A stretch of 64,000 nucleotides of DNA from Lineus longissimus (taxonomy: Eukaryota > Nemertea > Pilidiophora > Heteronemertea > Lineidae). The translations under genes were made by a program, and so were the position numbers. Positions 1 to 11,500 of the stretch are shown one piece after another. The first letter of the stretch is position 1, and each line of letters opens with the position of its first letter. The stretch is taken from positions 9,811,001 to 9,875,000 of the forward strand of contig NC_088308.1 of NCBI RefSeq assembly GCF_910592395.1, read 5' to 3'. The notes beneath the pieces were generated by a model. That model had not been told where the DNA came from, ran no database searches, and was given only the letters and a program-made list of their open reading frames with translations.

Positions 1-1165
1 TCTTTGAGTTAGTTTTTCCTTGCAGGTAGAACTTTCGTAGGCCCAGAACCTGGCAAAGGCGTTGCAGCATCAGCAGAGCAGACCACCTCACGCTGTGAGC
101 TGACTTGTCTCGACGCTTGCAGGAAGTCTCTAACCTGTCTGTCGGTGAGCTACAATTCGCACGACAAGAGCTGCAAATTGAGTAGCCATAAAAACAAAAC
201 TGTGGATGACCCGAATCAAAGCTTCTTTCAAATCAAATTTCCTTGAAGGAAATCCAGCGTGATGACTAGCAGTTTATTTTGCTACAGGTATAAAATATAT
301 AGGAAGACTATCTTATGAGACACTGGATTCATTTGATTGGTACATTTGCTCGAGAACGTACAATGATTGAAAACTCTAAAAGAATTGTCTCTATTTTCTA
401 ATATGCGTTGTTCACAAAATGTCCGTGAGAATATGCTACAGTCAGCGAATCGCCTACCATGGCACTATACTCGGCAAAACCAAGGATCACAACTAAGTGT
501 CACTTTGCAGATAATTAAATCTCCTTACGGTTGCAAAGAATTATAAGAGAGTTTACCAATAAAATTTAAAGACAAGATTAATCTCACTACGTTTGACATT
601 CCAAATACACGTACGAGCAAACACCCATCCCTTGCTGAAACAATACCAGAGTTTGTAACTGAGGCACAGGTGACGCAAAACTGGGATGGCGGTTCTCGGA
701 TTAGCAATGTAGGATATTCGAGTTCGGACCGGAACAATGACATCTTGATCTTAGACACTCAACCTATTTGCTTTGTTTCCAAGTGCAAATTGATATCAAA
801 TACAGTAAAGCCTTTACACCTATCTAGAAATAAGCGTCACTGCATTTGGGAATTGTTGAACTTCGAAGAACCGGAGATCGAGTGCCTTTTTTAGCTATCA
901 AGTAAAACCTCACGCGGTGTTATCATAACGCCATTCGCGATTCGTTCTCAACAGTAGGAGATACATTGTATTGTAACAATTTTTTCTAAAATGAATGATT
1001 TACATAATAAATATACTTGGTCTCATATCTTGTCGCGGGAGAATGCTGCTCGACTCTTACAGACGATGGCTGTGAGTTGTCTTTTATATCAAATGGAAAA
1101 TATGCATTCAAAGTGACTTTGAAAATACCATTCAGTATCGCAATGCGCTGGAAGCATCTCTTCCT
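1..1165. repeat. Tandem segmental duplicate, copy 1
   Basis: Bases 1-1165 reappear at 5299-6447 with only scattered substitutions and small indels, for example a gap of about 13-14 bases after position 668. The unit holds the PAN/Apple terminal exon, about 900 bases of downstream non-coding DNA, and the first bases of an old LINE fragment. The window starts inside this copy, so its upstream limit is unknown. The high identity implies a recent duplication or gene conversion of a LamG/PAN gene. Confidence 0.93.
26..246 (+). CDS. PAN/Apple-domain terminal exon of an upstream LamG/PAN gene (partial)
   Basis: After an AG acceptor at 24-25, one open frame runs to TGA at 244-246. It encodes about 73 residues with the PAN/Apple pattern: a cluster of cysteines (SRCELTCLDACRKSLTCLSV) followed by SYN...SCKLS. 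PAN domains are small disulfide-bonded modules of secreted proteins that bind protein or carbohydrate. The exon starts in phase 1, like its duplicate at 5324-5544, which completes the gene at 3936-5544. Its own LamG and signal-peptide exons should lie upstream of the window. The copy appears intact, and the two exon copies are almost identical. Domain assignment rests on cysteine pattern only. Confidence 0.7.
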
Positions 1166-2125
1166 AAAGTATGTCCGAGTGATCTCGCTCCAAACAGCGT
1201 CAATGACAAGCACTATGACAGTGTTATCTCAGCCATGGCAACAGCGGCTGAAGTTTCAATACCTTTCAGTGGTTTTCGCAGAAACTGCCGACTAAACTGT
1301 AACGATTCTCTGAAGGATTTACAAAATGACATGAAAGAGGCACGCCGAGCCTGGGTGCTAGCGGGTAAACCTGGGGATTCTTCATCCGTTGCGCACACAT
1401 ATCACAAAGCATGCAAAAGATGAAAATTTCTACTCCGAGTGCGACCAAATTCACTTTTGGAAGCTGCTAAGAAGCTGATGCCGAATTGCAGAGAGGCTCC
1501 CATCCCCCATACGCTTCGATGACAAACTTTCCTATGATACGCAAGACATTAGTGTCAGATGGTCAGAGTATTTCGCCGAAATATACACACCAGACTCTAG
1601 CGGCAAATACGATGAAACCTTTCGTGAAGAGGTTGAATACGAAGTTGATCTCATGCAGAGATCCGCAGTAAACGCACACATGCATGTCACCCCTGGATGA
1701 TCCATTCACTCTTGAGGAGGTGACCTGTTGCATTCGCCTTCTCAAAAATGGGAAAGCTTGTGGATTCGATGGGATTTCAAAGAAACATATCAAATGTGGT
1801 AGTCATAAATGCCATGCAGTTTAGATTTTGACTGACTTGTTTAATTGGTTTCTGAAGAAGGCATACTTATCCAGTGCAGCAAAACAAGTAGTCATACACA
1901 CTTTGTACAAAGGCAAATGAAAGGAAAGGAGTGACCAGAATAGCTATGCCTTACTTCCGATGGTGTACAAACTCTTCGAGAAATTGATACAAAAACGTTT
2001 ACAATCATGGACTGTTGAAAAGGGCATAAAGTTTCCAAATGCTTAGCAAAGCGCGTACTTGGAATGCAGCTGTTTTGTGTCTACAACGTTTTTGTTCCAA
2101 GAATCTGTCTCGTATCTGATGGAGC
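1130..2125 (+). pseudogene. Old, decayed LINE reverse-transcriptase fragment
   Basis: Short blocks in shifting frames read like a non-LTR retrotransposon ORF2. There is an endonuclease-RT linker with EARRAWVLAGKPG near 1345. RT-like blocks follow at about 1690-2060: a segment with LKNGKACGFDGISKKHIK, then KQVVIHTLYKGK, then NSYALLPMVYKLFEKLIQKR. Several stops and frameshifts separate them, so it is dead. The first 35 or so bases lie inside the duplicated unit, which shows the fragment predates the duplication. Its counterpart in copy 2 is cut off at 6447 by another LINE. The clade cannot be assigned safely. Confidence 0.7.
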
Positions 2126-3935
2126 ACCATTCCAAAGTGTGTACATGTATTACTGCATTTCTATTTTCCTGACCACCGATAATTATTATTCCTATTTAGG
2201 GGCTTCCGTCCTCACGGGCGTGTAGTAGATAAAGTTAGTCGACGTTTAGAAGACATCAACCGAAGAGAAAAACAGAAAAATAGTCTGGTGAGATTTTTCG
2301 CAGTACATGTACGTGTATTTCTTACCTGGGTCTAGTTTTCGGAGCCGAAGTTTGAACCACCGTCCTGACTGGTGTATGGCGGATACCAAAATGATGATGA
2401 TAGTTCTTGGGAGTTCTTAAAATGAATTATCAACGTGCCTGATGGTCGGGAGGTGAAATAGAAGAGTGAAGTGCAGAATGTGGTAGTTCAGATCCTGGCG
2501 CTGTTTTTTTACTTAACATGCGATGTTTTTAACCACGGGAAACAGATGGGCGAGGGTTCTCCTGCCTACCAAATTTGAATAATTCGTGTTTGATGGACGT
2601 TTGAAGTATACGTATGATACTTGTACGGACGGAGTAAAGCTAAACGTATGCATGATTGAAGTATAAGACAGATGGTCAATGATAATGTTGGCGACTGCAT
2701 GGAGTATTGCCTTGAAGCATCAGATATCGTCTGCCATGATTTCGACTTTTGTGATGATTCATGCGCACTGTATCAAAAACATGGCAGAACGAAAGATAGT
2801 ACGCAGTGTCAACAATATTCATGCAATTACTAGCTAAGAGACTGGTAGACCGATACATAAGGGAAACCCATTTACATGCAGCTGGCCGATATAAAAAGAG
2901 CAATAGAAAGCTAAAATGAAGGATGGCTTATTTGCCACGATATAAACTAAATGACCACTGGAATATAGTTGACCGATTTTAATAGTTGGTTGCATGTTGG
3001 TTGACGCCTGAGGATTTTATATATGATGAAGCACCCATGGTACACTGTCATTTCATACCATTTATCCCTATTAAACTCGATACCCACTAAAAACTGCCAA
3101 TTTTAACGTTTTAGAGAATTTGAAGGATCAATGGAGGTTCTATTCTTGCATAGTGATGGACAAGGTGTGAGTACAGTTACGAGTCATTGACTAGTGTCTT
3201 TTTTCTTCAAATTTCTTACTTGGAAATAATATTCGTCTTTTAGAATATGGAGCATGTGCTTCTATGTCTTTCTCAGACAATCTTAGCGTGCTGAGTCTTG
3301 TGTCTCTTTCGGGAGACTGATAATTACTTCATCTAGATCTTTGTATTGCGTAGAATATGCGTTGCATTATTTTAGTCTGACATCACGACATACATGTACT
3401 AGTACAGCGATGGCGATGTTTGGTTACTGTATATTATTCCTGAGCACCAACATTTTGTTGTTGTCATACACAATATTTATTGCTGATATGTTAATGAATA
3501 AGGAGAATCAATTGTTGCCACGAGTTACCCAATACAATCGTGTGTAAGGACGCTTGGAACCAGCTCATTGCTGGTTTATCTTGGCATTGCAACAGCTAGC
3601 TGGCCATCGAAAAAAGAGGCTTCATAGCGTGATAACAATTAAGCTTGCGATTGATCGGATTCCAACACAGAGAGAAGGTTGTTCGAAAGCATTAAAAATC
3701 CATGGAATCAATGGCAGCAATTAAATATTCCTATGTCCATGAGGTACAATGTAGGCGGAGATGTGATAAGCAAAACCATGACAACAGTATTGGTCTGAAC
3801 GTAACCTCGCTCACACATTTTTAAGTAGCTTTTGTTGCTGTCAAAAACTTAGCTTGGCTTGACTAGCCTGCAAGTGCGTGGTGGCTCCTGCGTAGACACA
3901 CAATTTCCTTTCCGTTCTTCCTGTGAGTGAAGAAG
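2126..3935. other. Intergenic stretch, no gene recognised
   Basis: Only short chance ORFs occur here on both strands, with no domain-like pattern and no convincing exon with matching splice signals. It is AT-rich spacer upstream of the LamG/PAN gene. A promoter for that gene presumably lies near its 3' end, but no element is clear enough to annotate. Confidence 0.5.
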
Positions 3936-5544
3936 ATGTTCAACATGGTTCGATCAAGAATCGCACAACTAATTGTGATAATTTACGTTTTAGAAACCCA
4001 CGTCTTTGGTAAGTATTATACGAGCGAAGGAAAAAAGCACATGTATGGCCGGATTTTTCATATGTATCGTCTTATTTTTTCACTTGTCATCCGTGACATG
4101 AAGATGGAACAAGTAATTTCTAAAGATCTGACTACATGATAATCACGATGTCACTTTTCACCGTCAGGTCGTATCATATAATGTTTTCAAGCCACGATAC
4201 TCAACAAACTTGCTCATGACAAGTGACCAGTGAACAGTGACAAGTGACAACATAAGTCGTATGTACATGTATGACCCAGTCTTATGTAACGGTTCATCAC
4301 GGTCTCTATTACAATTGGTGATCAGACCGAGATCAAACCCACGACTTCGGAGGTGACAAGCGACCATGTCAGCTTAATTCTGTCGTATCTTGCTTTCAGC
4401 CCAATACCCATCTTCTCCTAAATTGGTTGGATTATGGCCGATGAACCTCGAGGCATTCGCCAAAGATTTCTCAGGGAACGGACACCACGCACAGGCAAAC
4501 AAAATTCGGCTGGCGACGGGACCAAGTGGTGTTCCGGACACTGTCTTAGAATTCTACGACCCGAGGTCATATCTCAAAATAAGTGTATCACCGCAGCTTG
4601 ATGTTGGAACTGGTGACGGCTTTACATGGTGTGCGTATATTTTGGTACGCTGCCCGGGGTCTTGTCCATTTATAGAATGGTATGCTGGAGCACCACCCCC
4701 ATTACCATTATATATCTGGCTGCATCCTGATGTCAACACTCTAACAGTCAGACTACAACGGGAGTCTAACAAGTATTTCAAGCGATCTTTCTCTGCACAT
4801 TACTGGACATTCGTCGCTGTGAGTTTCAACAAGGTTTCAAGGAGACTTTTGCAAGTTTTGAATGACAGTGTCGTTGAACATGTTGCTGGGGCCATAAACC
4901 TCCGTACAGATGTCGGACACTTAAATATCGGACACAGGACCGGGACATCGCATGTATTCAAGGGCAAAATGAGCTGCACCATGGTTTTCAACATTGGCTT
5001 GGATGCTGCTGACATCTGAAAGGCGAGAAGGTTTTGCTTCGAGTTGACGAGGAACAGCAGACCATTAAGTCAGGGTAAGCAACTATCAACCCTCAAGTTA
5101 CGATATATCTTGAGACACACGGTAAATAGCTGATCAACAGCATAATCTTTATCTCTTTCATCAGATCAAACTATCCACCACATGGTCCCCATTTTAAGAG
5201 CTAGCGGTGGGCAGTGCACTTTCCGAGAACAAAAGATTGCGATATTACATTTTGTAACTCAAGTTACACTGGGTGATATTATACATTCATGCACAATATC
5301 TTTGAGTTAGTTTTTCCTTGCAGGTAGAACTTTCGTAGGCCCAGAACCTGGCAAAGGCGTTGCAGCATCAGCAGAGCAGACCACCTCACGCTGTGAGCTG
5401 ACTTGTCTCGACGCTTGCAGGAAGTCTCTAACCTGTCTGTCGGTGAGCTACAATTCGCACGACAAGAGCTGCAAATTGAGTAGCCATAAAAACAAAACTG
5501 TGGATGACCCGAATCAAAGCTTCTTTCAAATCAAATTTCCTTGA
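3936..5544 (+). CDS. Secreted LamG + PAN/Apple protein, three exons, with in-frame TGA
   Basis: Exon 1 (3936-4008) begins at ATG and encodes a hydrophobic signal peptide (SRIAQLIVIIYVLE), followed by the donor GTAAGT at 4009. Exon 2 (4400-5074) follows a TTTCAG acceptor and encodes a LamG/concanavalin-like jelly-roll domain: LVGLWPMN at the start, DFSGNGHHA, FTWCAYI and YWTFVAVSFN in the middle, and FKGKMSCTMVFNIGLDAADI at the end. Exon 3 (5324-5544) is the PAN/Apple exon. All junctions are phase 1 and join cleanly. However, exon 2 has an in-frame TGA at 5017-5019, after which the same frame continues open for 18 codons to the donor GTAAGC at 5075. Either the gene is a new pseudogene, the protein ends after LamG, or the TGA is a polymorphism or sequencing error. 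LamG/PAN proteins are usually extracellular recognition molecules; this role is inferred. Confidence 0.72.
4265..4372 (-). repeat. tRNA-like SINE fragment in intron 1
   Basis: Read on the minus strand, the stretch has a tRNA-like 3' half. An anticodon-loop-like CTCCGAA is followed by GTCGTGGGTTTGATCTC, close to the polymerase III B box (GGTTCGANTCC). The 5' half and acceptor stem do not fold well. It is best read as a decayed tRNA-Arg-derived SINE rather than a tRNA gene. Confidence 0.4.
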
Positions 5545-6447
5545 AGGAAATCCAGCGTGATGACTAGCAGTTTATTTTGCTACAGGTATAAGCTATAGGA
5601 AGACTATCTTATGAGACACTGAATTCATTTGATTGGTACATTTGCTCGAGAACGTACAATGATTGAAAACTCTAAAAGAATTGTCTCTATTTTCTAATAT
5701 GCGTTGTTCACAAAATGTCCGTGAGAATATGGTACAGTCAGCGAATCGCCTACCATGGCACTATACTCGGCAAAACCAAGGATCACAACTAAGTGTCACT
5801 TTGCAGATAATTAAATCTCCTTACGGTTGCAAAGAATTATAAGAGAGTTTACCAATAAAATTTAAAGACAAGATTAATCTCACTACGTTTGACATTCCAA
5901 ATACACGTACGAGCAAACACCCATTCCTTGCTGAAACAATACCAGAGTTTGTAACTGAGGCACAGGGATGGCGGTTCTCGGATTAGTAATGTAGGATATT
6001 CGAGTTCGGACCGGAACAATGACATCTTGACCTTAGACACTCAACCTATTTGCTTTGTTTCCAAGTGCAAATTGATATCAAATACAGTAAAGCCTTTACA
6101 CCTATCTAGAAATAAGCGTCACTGCATTTGGGAATTGTTGAACTTCGAAGAACTGGAGATCGAGTGCCTTTTTTAGCTATCAAGTAAAACCTCACGCGGT
6201 GTTATCATAACGCCATTCGCGATTCGTTCTCAACAGTAGGAGATACATTGAATTGTAACATTTTTTTCTAAAATGAATGATTTACATAATAAATATACTT
6301 GGTCTCATATCTTGTCGCGGGAGAATGCTGCTCGAGTCTTACAGACGATGGCTGTGAGCTGTCTTTTATATAAAATGGAAAATATGCATTCAAAGTGACT
6401 TTGAAAATACCATTCAGTATCGCAATGCGCTGGAAGCATCTCTTCCT
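5299..6447. repeat. Tandem segmental duplicate, copy 2
   Basis: Position 5299 corresponds to base 1, and identity continues to 6447, where the sequence changes abruptly to a LINE. This copy contains the terminal exon of the gene at 3936-5544 and about 900 bases after it. It differs from copy 1 by a loss of about 13-14 bases near 5965 and by a few substitutions. Confidence 0.93.
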
Positions 6448-6664
6448 GTTTTCCGACGACAGATGCTCTGAGGATTTGATTGTGAATGCGCAGGGACGAA
6501 CTTTGAACATAGCAGCGTCCCGTATACTTGTACATGGCTACAGAGTGTAGACACACCACAGCAGAAAGCACAGCGAAGGCGATTCGTTCCGCTTGGCTGC
6601 CTTTAAAAGGCTAAATCACATTTCCATTGATCCAAGCCTATTAGTTGCTGACGTAATCGCAATC

Positions 6665-7646
6665 ATGAGGAAATCGAAGAAATCACCAAAAGGAAAGCCG
6701 TCCGGGACGAATACGACACCCGAAAACGACACAAGTTCGCGCTCTGTTTCGTCGAATCAGCCGTGCAAGAGAAAAGGAGTTGACCTGGGTTATCACCGCC
6801 GCTGAAACGCCAACTGTCCCTCCCAAACCTTTTTGAGATGCCCAGCACGTCCGCGACTCAAGTGTCAAAGGCATTAGAAAGCGAGATAGAGAAGGCTTTG
6901 TCCAAGCCCCTAGTGTTTGATAAGATAGCAGCAATCGTATCTGAATCGAACACTAGTCTTCAATCATCTTAAGACGCAATATCAAAAAAGCTGGACAAAC
7001 TCGATTACATCGAGACCATGGTAACTTCCCTTAACGTTCGTATCAAAAAGGTTGAAGTCGGTTTGAAGGCTTTGGAGGAAAATGCTGTCGATATGGAAAA
7101 GTTCTGTTTATTCCTATCGAACAAATTCGACTCGTTTGAAACTTCACAGAAGGCCCTCGTAGATACCGTCGAAAACGACAAAAAAGATATAACTAGGATC
7201 GATAAATCCCCCGCTGTACCCAATCGCTCAAAGATGAGTTGATGGACCTTAACTGCAGGTCCATGCGAGATAACCTGTTGTTTTTCACCATCAAAGAGGA
7301 AAACAAGAAGGATTGTGAAGCTGTGCTCAAATCATTCATGAAGGAAGTGTTGGACTTGGCCGACGATGTTCAATTTGAAAGAGTGCATAGAATCGGTAAA
7401 TTATCTGATGGCAAAATACGACCGATCGTCGCCAAGTTCTCGCGATTCAAACAGAGGGAAATGGTTCGCAAACGAGGCTTTGAAAAACTGCCAAAGTCGA
7501 GTTATGGTATTTCGGAGCAATGGCCAGATGAAATTGTTCGGAAACGCAAGTCCCTCATTCCCAAGTTAAAAGAGGCCAAAGCGGCCGGCAAGTCGGTCAG
7601 GTTGATCAGGGACAAACTGTATGAAGGCGGTGAATTGGTGGTTTAG
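6665..7646 (+). pseudogene. LINE ORF1, L1-ORF1p/RRM-like nucleic-acid-binding protein (broken)
   Basis: ATG at 6665 opens a basic, Ser/Pro-rich N terminus. It is followed by a coiled-coil-like segment (about 6990-7230) and an RRM-like domain (7239-7646) with MDLNCRSMRDNLLFFTIKEE, FERVHRIG, PIVAKFSRFKQREMVRKRG and RLIRDKLYEGG. These are hallmarks of the Transposase_22/L1 ORF1p family, an RNA-binding chaperone that coats the LINE transcript. The frame is broken: a shift near 6800, a stop at about 6970, and another shift near 7230. It lies directly upstream of ORF2, as expected for a two-ORF LINE. Confidence 0.8.
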
Positions 7647-7659
7647 GGGCGTAGTACGG

Positions 7660-8500
7660 AAGGCGTAGTTGGGCAAATTCGGATAGGATGCTGGAATGTA
7701 GAAGGTTTTAACTCATCGAAGGACGACCCTGAATTCATTGACGAAGGTGAAGGTCCATGACATTGCAATTCTGGTCGAGACATGGACAGGTAAACGTTCG
7801 TCTAATGCTTCCTTGTCGTTCGAGGGCTTTGACATCTTTCACAGTTACCGATCTATAGTGCACAGAAACGCTAGGCGAAATAGTGGTGGAGTGTTGATAT
7901 ATTTCCGTAATGGGTTAGCAAAATTCGTCAAGCTACTGTCAAAGCGAAACGAGGATTTTGTGTGGTTTAACTTATGTGACTCATGCGGCTTGTCAATTGT
8001 AAATGGAGGAACAAACCCCGATAACGGAAAATTCACTTGCTTTACGCATAATGGCAGGAGCGTTGTCGATTATCTCCTCGTTTATCATAGTATCATAAGT
8101 GTCGTAGAGTCATTCAAAGTGGGTGATCCAAACACAGTGTCCAACCATGCCCCGATTAGCTGTACCATTGCTAGTGTTAATGCTGAAGCTGCCGTTCCTA
8201 CCAACCATACCCGCATTTCGCATAATCGATTGTCATTGAACAATGCACACGCTAACGAGTTAAAAAATGACTTGGAGAATGCAACAGACAAACTTACAAA
8301 AGATCTACAGCCCATACCGGCGAATGAATTGGAAGTAAATCAGTCTGCAGAACTCGTTACCTCAACATTACAGTCAATTGGGGATAAATATTTTTCTCAA
8401 GAAGTGTTCTTTCGTGATCCCGCTAGGAAACACTCCCAACCGTGGTTCAAACGTGAATGTTATGATAAAATGAAATGCTACAAGGCCGCGCTAAATGTGT
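7660..8500 (+). pseudogene. LINE ORF2, endonuclease part (deleted and frameshifted)
   Basis: The frame begins with RIGCWNVEGFNSS, the usual start of an apurinic-like endonuclease (APE). It continues after a frameshift with DIAILVETWTG, GGVLIYFRN and SVVDYLLVYHSI...VSNHAPISCTI. The middle of the domain, including the conserved GDFN block, is missing between WFNL (about 7975) and CDSCGLSIVNG (about 7985), which indicates an internal deletion of roughly 300 bases. The end of this piece (8215-8500) is the first copy of the 286-bp target duplication of the inner LINE. Confidence 0.8.
8215..8500 (+). repeat. 286-bp target-site duplication, left copy
   Basis: Every base from 8215 to 8500 matches 11800-12085 at a constant offset of 3585, with no mismatch found by eye. 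The base before (c8214 versus t11799) and the base after (c8501 versus a12086) differ. The duplicated sequence is ORF2 coding DNA of the outer LINE and directly flanks the inner LINE. Confidence 0.95.
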
Positions 8501-8544
8501 CATGAGTGAGGACATGTGGCCGGAGGGCGTCACGGTCCGCAAGT

Positions 8545-11500
8545 ATGTCGTTCCGTCTAAAAGTCGCGAACAAAACGGACAGCAAGGTGTTGATGATAAG
8601 TAGGTCCCTAATTCTTTTACTGACAATAACTCTGGCTACACTTTTGAACACTTTGAAATGCACTACTTACAACAGTAATGGTACTGGGCCTGGTAGACAT
8701 GAATATTTAAGAGACCTTAGTAAGGATGCGGATTTCCTCTTCATACAGGAACATTGGTTGTATAATGAGCAACTTAAGAAACTTGGTAGTGAAATTGGGA
8801 GTACCATTAATATTCATGGTGTCACTGGTATGGCAAGTGAATCTTTGTTGGTGGGCAGGCCACACGGTGGCGCTGCAATCGCGTGGAACGCTCACAGTGA
8901 TGCATGTGTTAAACCAATTCAATGGGAATCAAAGAGGGTATGCGCTGTGCAGGTTGATAGCCCTGGTTTACAAAATGAAATGTTGTTGATAAATGTGTAC
9001 ATGCCTACTGATGGGCAAGATATTGAAATTTTTAATGGTGTCCTGCAAGAGATCTCTGCAATTATAGAAATGTCAAATGTTAATGATGTTATTATTGGAG
9101 GGGATTGGAATACCGACTTCAGCAGGGCCGGGTCAGATAATACTAGGGCGTTGTTGAACTTTTTGGAGAGGGAGAGTCTGTTCTGTGGAAGAACGCATGC
9201 CGTATGTAATGTAGAATATACATTTGAGAGTAAGATCACAGGCGCAAGATCCCTTTTGGATCATTTTATAATCTCAGAAAATGTTTTTAATAGGATCAAG
9301 CAGTACACTGCTCTGCATAGGGCTGACAACCCCTCAGATCACTCCAGCCTTTCTATGATATTGAGTACTGATGTTCAGGTCTTTGGATATGAAAATAAGG
9401 ACGTAAGAAATGAGTCTAGGCAAATACTAGACTGGGATAAAGCAGGACCTGAGGACATTATGAGATACAAAGAGGCTTTAGATGAAAACCTGAGAGTTAT
9501 TGCTATCCCGGATGACCTGACACGCTGCGGCGATCCATTCTGTGTCATGCACAATGAGGTAATTGATCGGCTTCATGAGGAGATCATTGCGGCGTGCATT
9601 TCGGCTGGGGAGGAATCTATACCTCTAAAACATGTGAAAAGTGGGGTACGTGAGGACCAGGGCAGAGCCGGGTGGACCGATGAGGTGAAAGAGTATAGGC
9701 AACGAGCTATGTTCTGGCATAATCTCTGGAAGGAGAATGGTAGGCCGCGGCTGGGGGTGATCGCTGACATAAGGCGCCATACAAGGGCCTTGTATCATCT
9801 ATCAGTTAAACGAAACAAGACAAATCATGATAGGGTTGCAGCTAATAAGTTAGCCGAGTCACTCGGAAATAATGATAAAAATGAGTTTTGGAAGAATGTG
9901 AAGAAGGTTAAGGGAACAAGAGCTATGCAACCAAATAGCATGGACGGAGTTAGTGGCATGGATGCTACATGTAATCTCTTTGGCGAAAAATTCAAAAGTT
10001 TGTATAACTCGGTGTCGTACAATGTAAATGAGATGAATGACTTGAAGAGGGATCTGGATTTAGGAATCGCCAGTGGTTGTCGGGATGGTAATTGTGATGC
10101 CAGTCATGGTATTTCATTCCAAGAGGTAGTTGGTGGGATCAGGCGATTAAAGCGCGGAAAGACGGATAGTAATCCTAAAATAATGTCAGATCTTTTTATC
10201 AATTGGAGTCAAAGGTTGAATGTGTATTTGTCACTTTTATTGAGTTCCATGATGAGTCATGGTTATTGTCCCCGTGGTTTCGTTCAAACCAGAGTTATTC
10301 CAATTCCGAAGAACAGCAGAAAGTCTTTGAATGTCTCAGATAATTATCGTGGTATCTCTTTAAGTAGCATCATCGGAAAAATTATGGACAACATTTTCTT
10401 AAAAAAGTATGAGAAGGTTTTACAGACCTCGGATGCTCAATTTGGTTTTAAGACTGGTGTTTCTACGGCGGCGTGCAGTTCAATTGTAAATGAGGTCATT
10501 AATTATTATAAAAGCTGTAACACAGCAGTATATTGTGTCATGCTGGACGCTAGCCGGGCTTTTGATTGCGTGCATTTTGTAAAGTTATTCCGTCTTTTGA
10601 CTAAAAAAGGGTTGTGCCCGTTTGCGGCAAGGTTTCTGGCATCTTTATACACCCAACAACGGGTGAGAGTTCAATGGGGGGAATGTGTCTCAGCAGAATT
10701 TGCTGTCTCTAATGGTGTGAAACAAGGTGGTGTATTGTCTCCTGTACTCTTTGGTATTTACATAGATGAGCTAGTGGCGAATTTAAAGAAGGCTGGTTTT
10801 GGGTGCCATGTTGGTAACCTCTTTTGTGGCGTCTTTGCCTTCGCAGACGACCTAATCATGCTTGCACCCTCATTACGTGGGTTGAAGAAAATGTTGAGTA
10901 CAGCAAGTTGTTTTTCAATTGACTTTAATATTTCGTTCAATGCATCAAAAAGTAGATTTTTAGTTTTTGGGTTAGATGATCCACCAAGGGCATTGTTTTT
11001 TGAGGGCACACAGATACTCATATCTATGGAGGAAGAACACCTCGGTATTATTTTGGGTCCTCGTGTTGATCGGAGAAGAGTAGAGCTTTTAATAAATGAC
11101 TTGTACAAAAGAACTAACATGTTAATGACACAGTTCAGATTTGCCCATGCGCATGTAAGGTACGCACTTTTCAAAAGTTTTTGTATGTCTTTATATGGTT
11201 CCCAGCTTCTGGACTTGTCTAAGCCTTATATGGAGGAATTGTTTGTTGCGTGGCGGAAGTGTCTGCGACGGGTTTTAAATCTACCATACAGGACTCACAA
11301 TGATTTACTGCCGTGCATTGTTCACGACTTTTGTATTGAAATTGAATTAGAAAAACGGTTAATGAATTTTATGGGTGGTATGTCTTCATCTAAGAATGTA
11401 TTTGTCAGCTTGTGTTTTCAGCTTGTGTGTCAGGGGAGTGAATCTTCACTGGGGAGAAGTGTCAACATGTTGTATGCAAAATATGGGTTAGATAGGAACA

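Noticed and set aside
5017-5019. TGA as a selenocysteine codon in the LamG/PAN gene
   Set aside because: No SECIS-like hairpin was noticed downstream, and LamG/PAN proteins are not known selenoproteins. A mutation or sequence error is simpler.
8506-8544. Upstream extension of the inner LINE ORF
   Set aside because: The frame is open but has no ATG before 8545, and begins at a GTG five bases after the element boundary.
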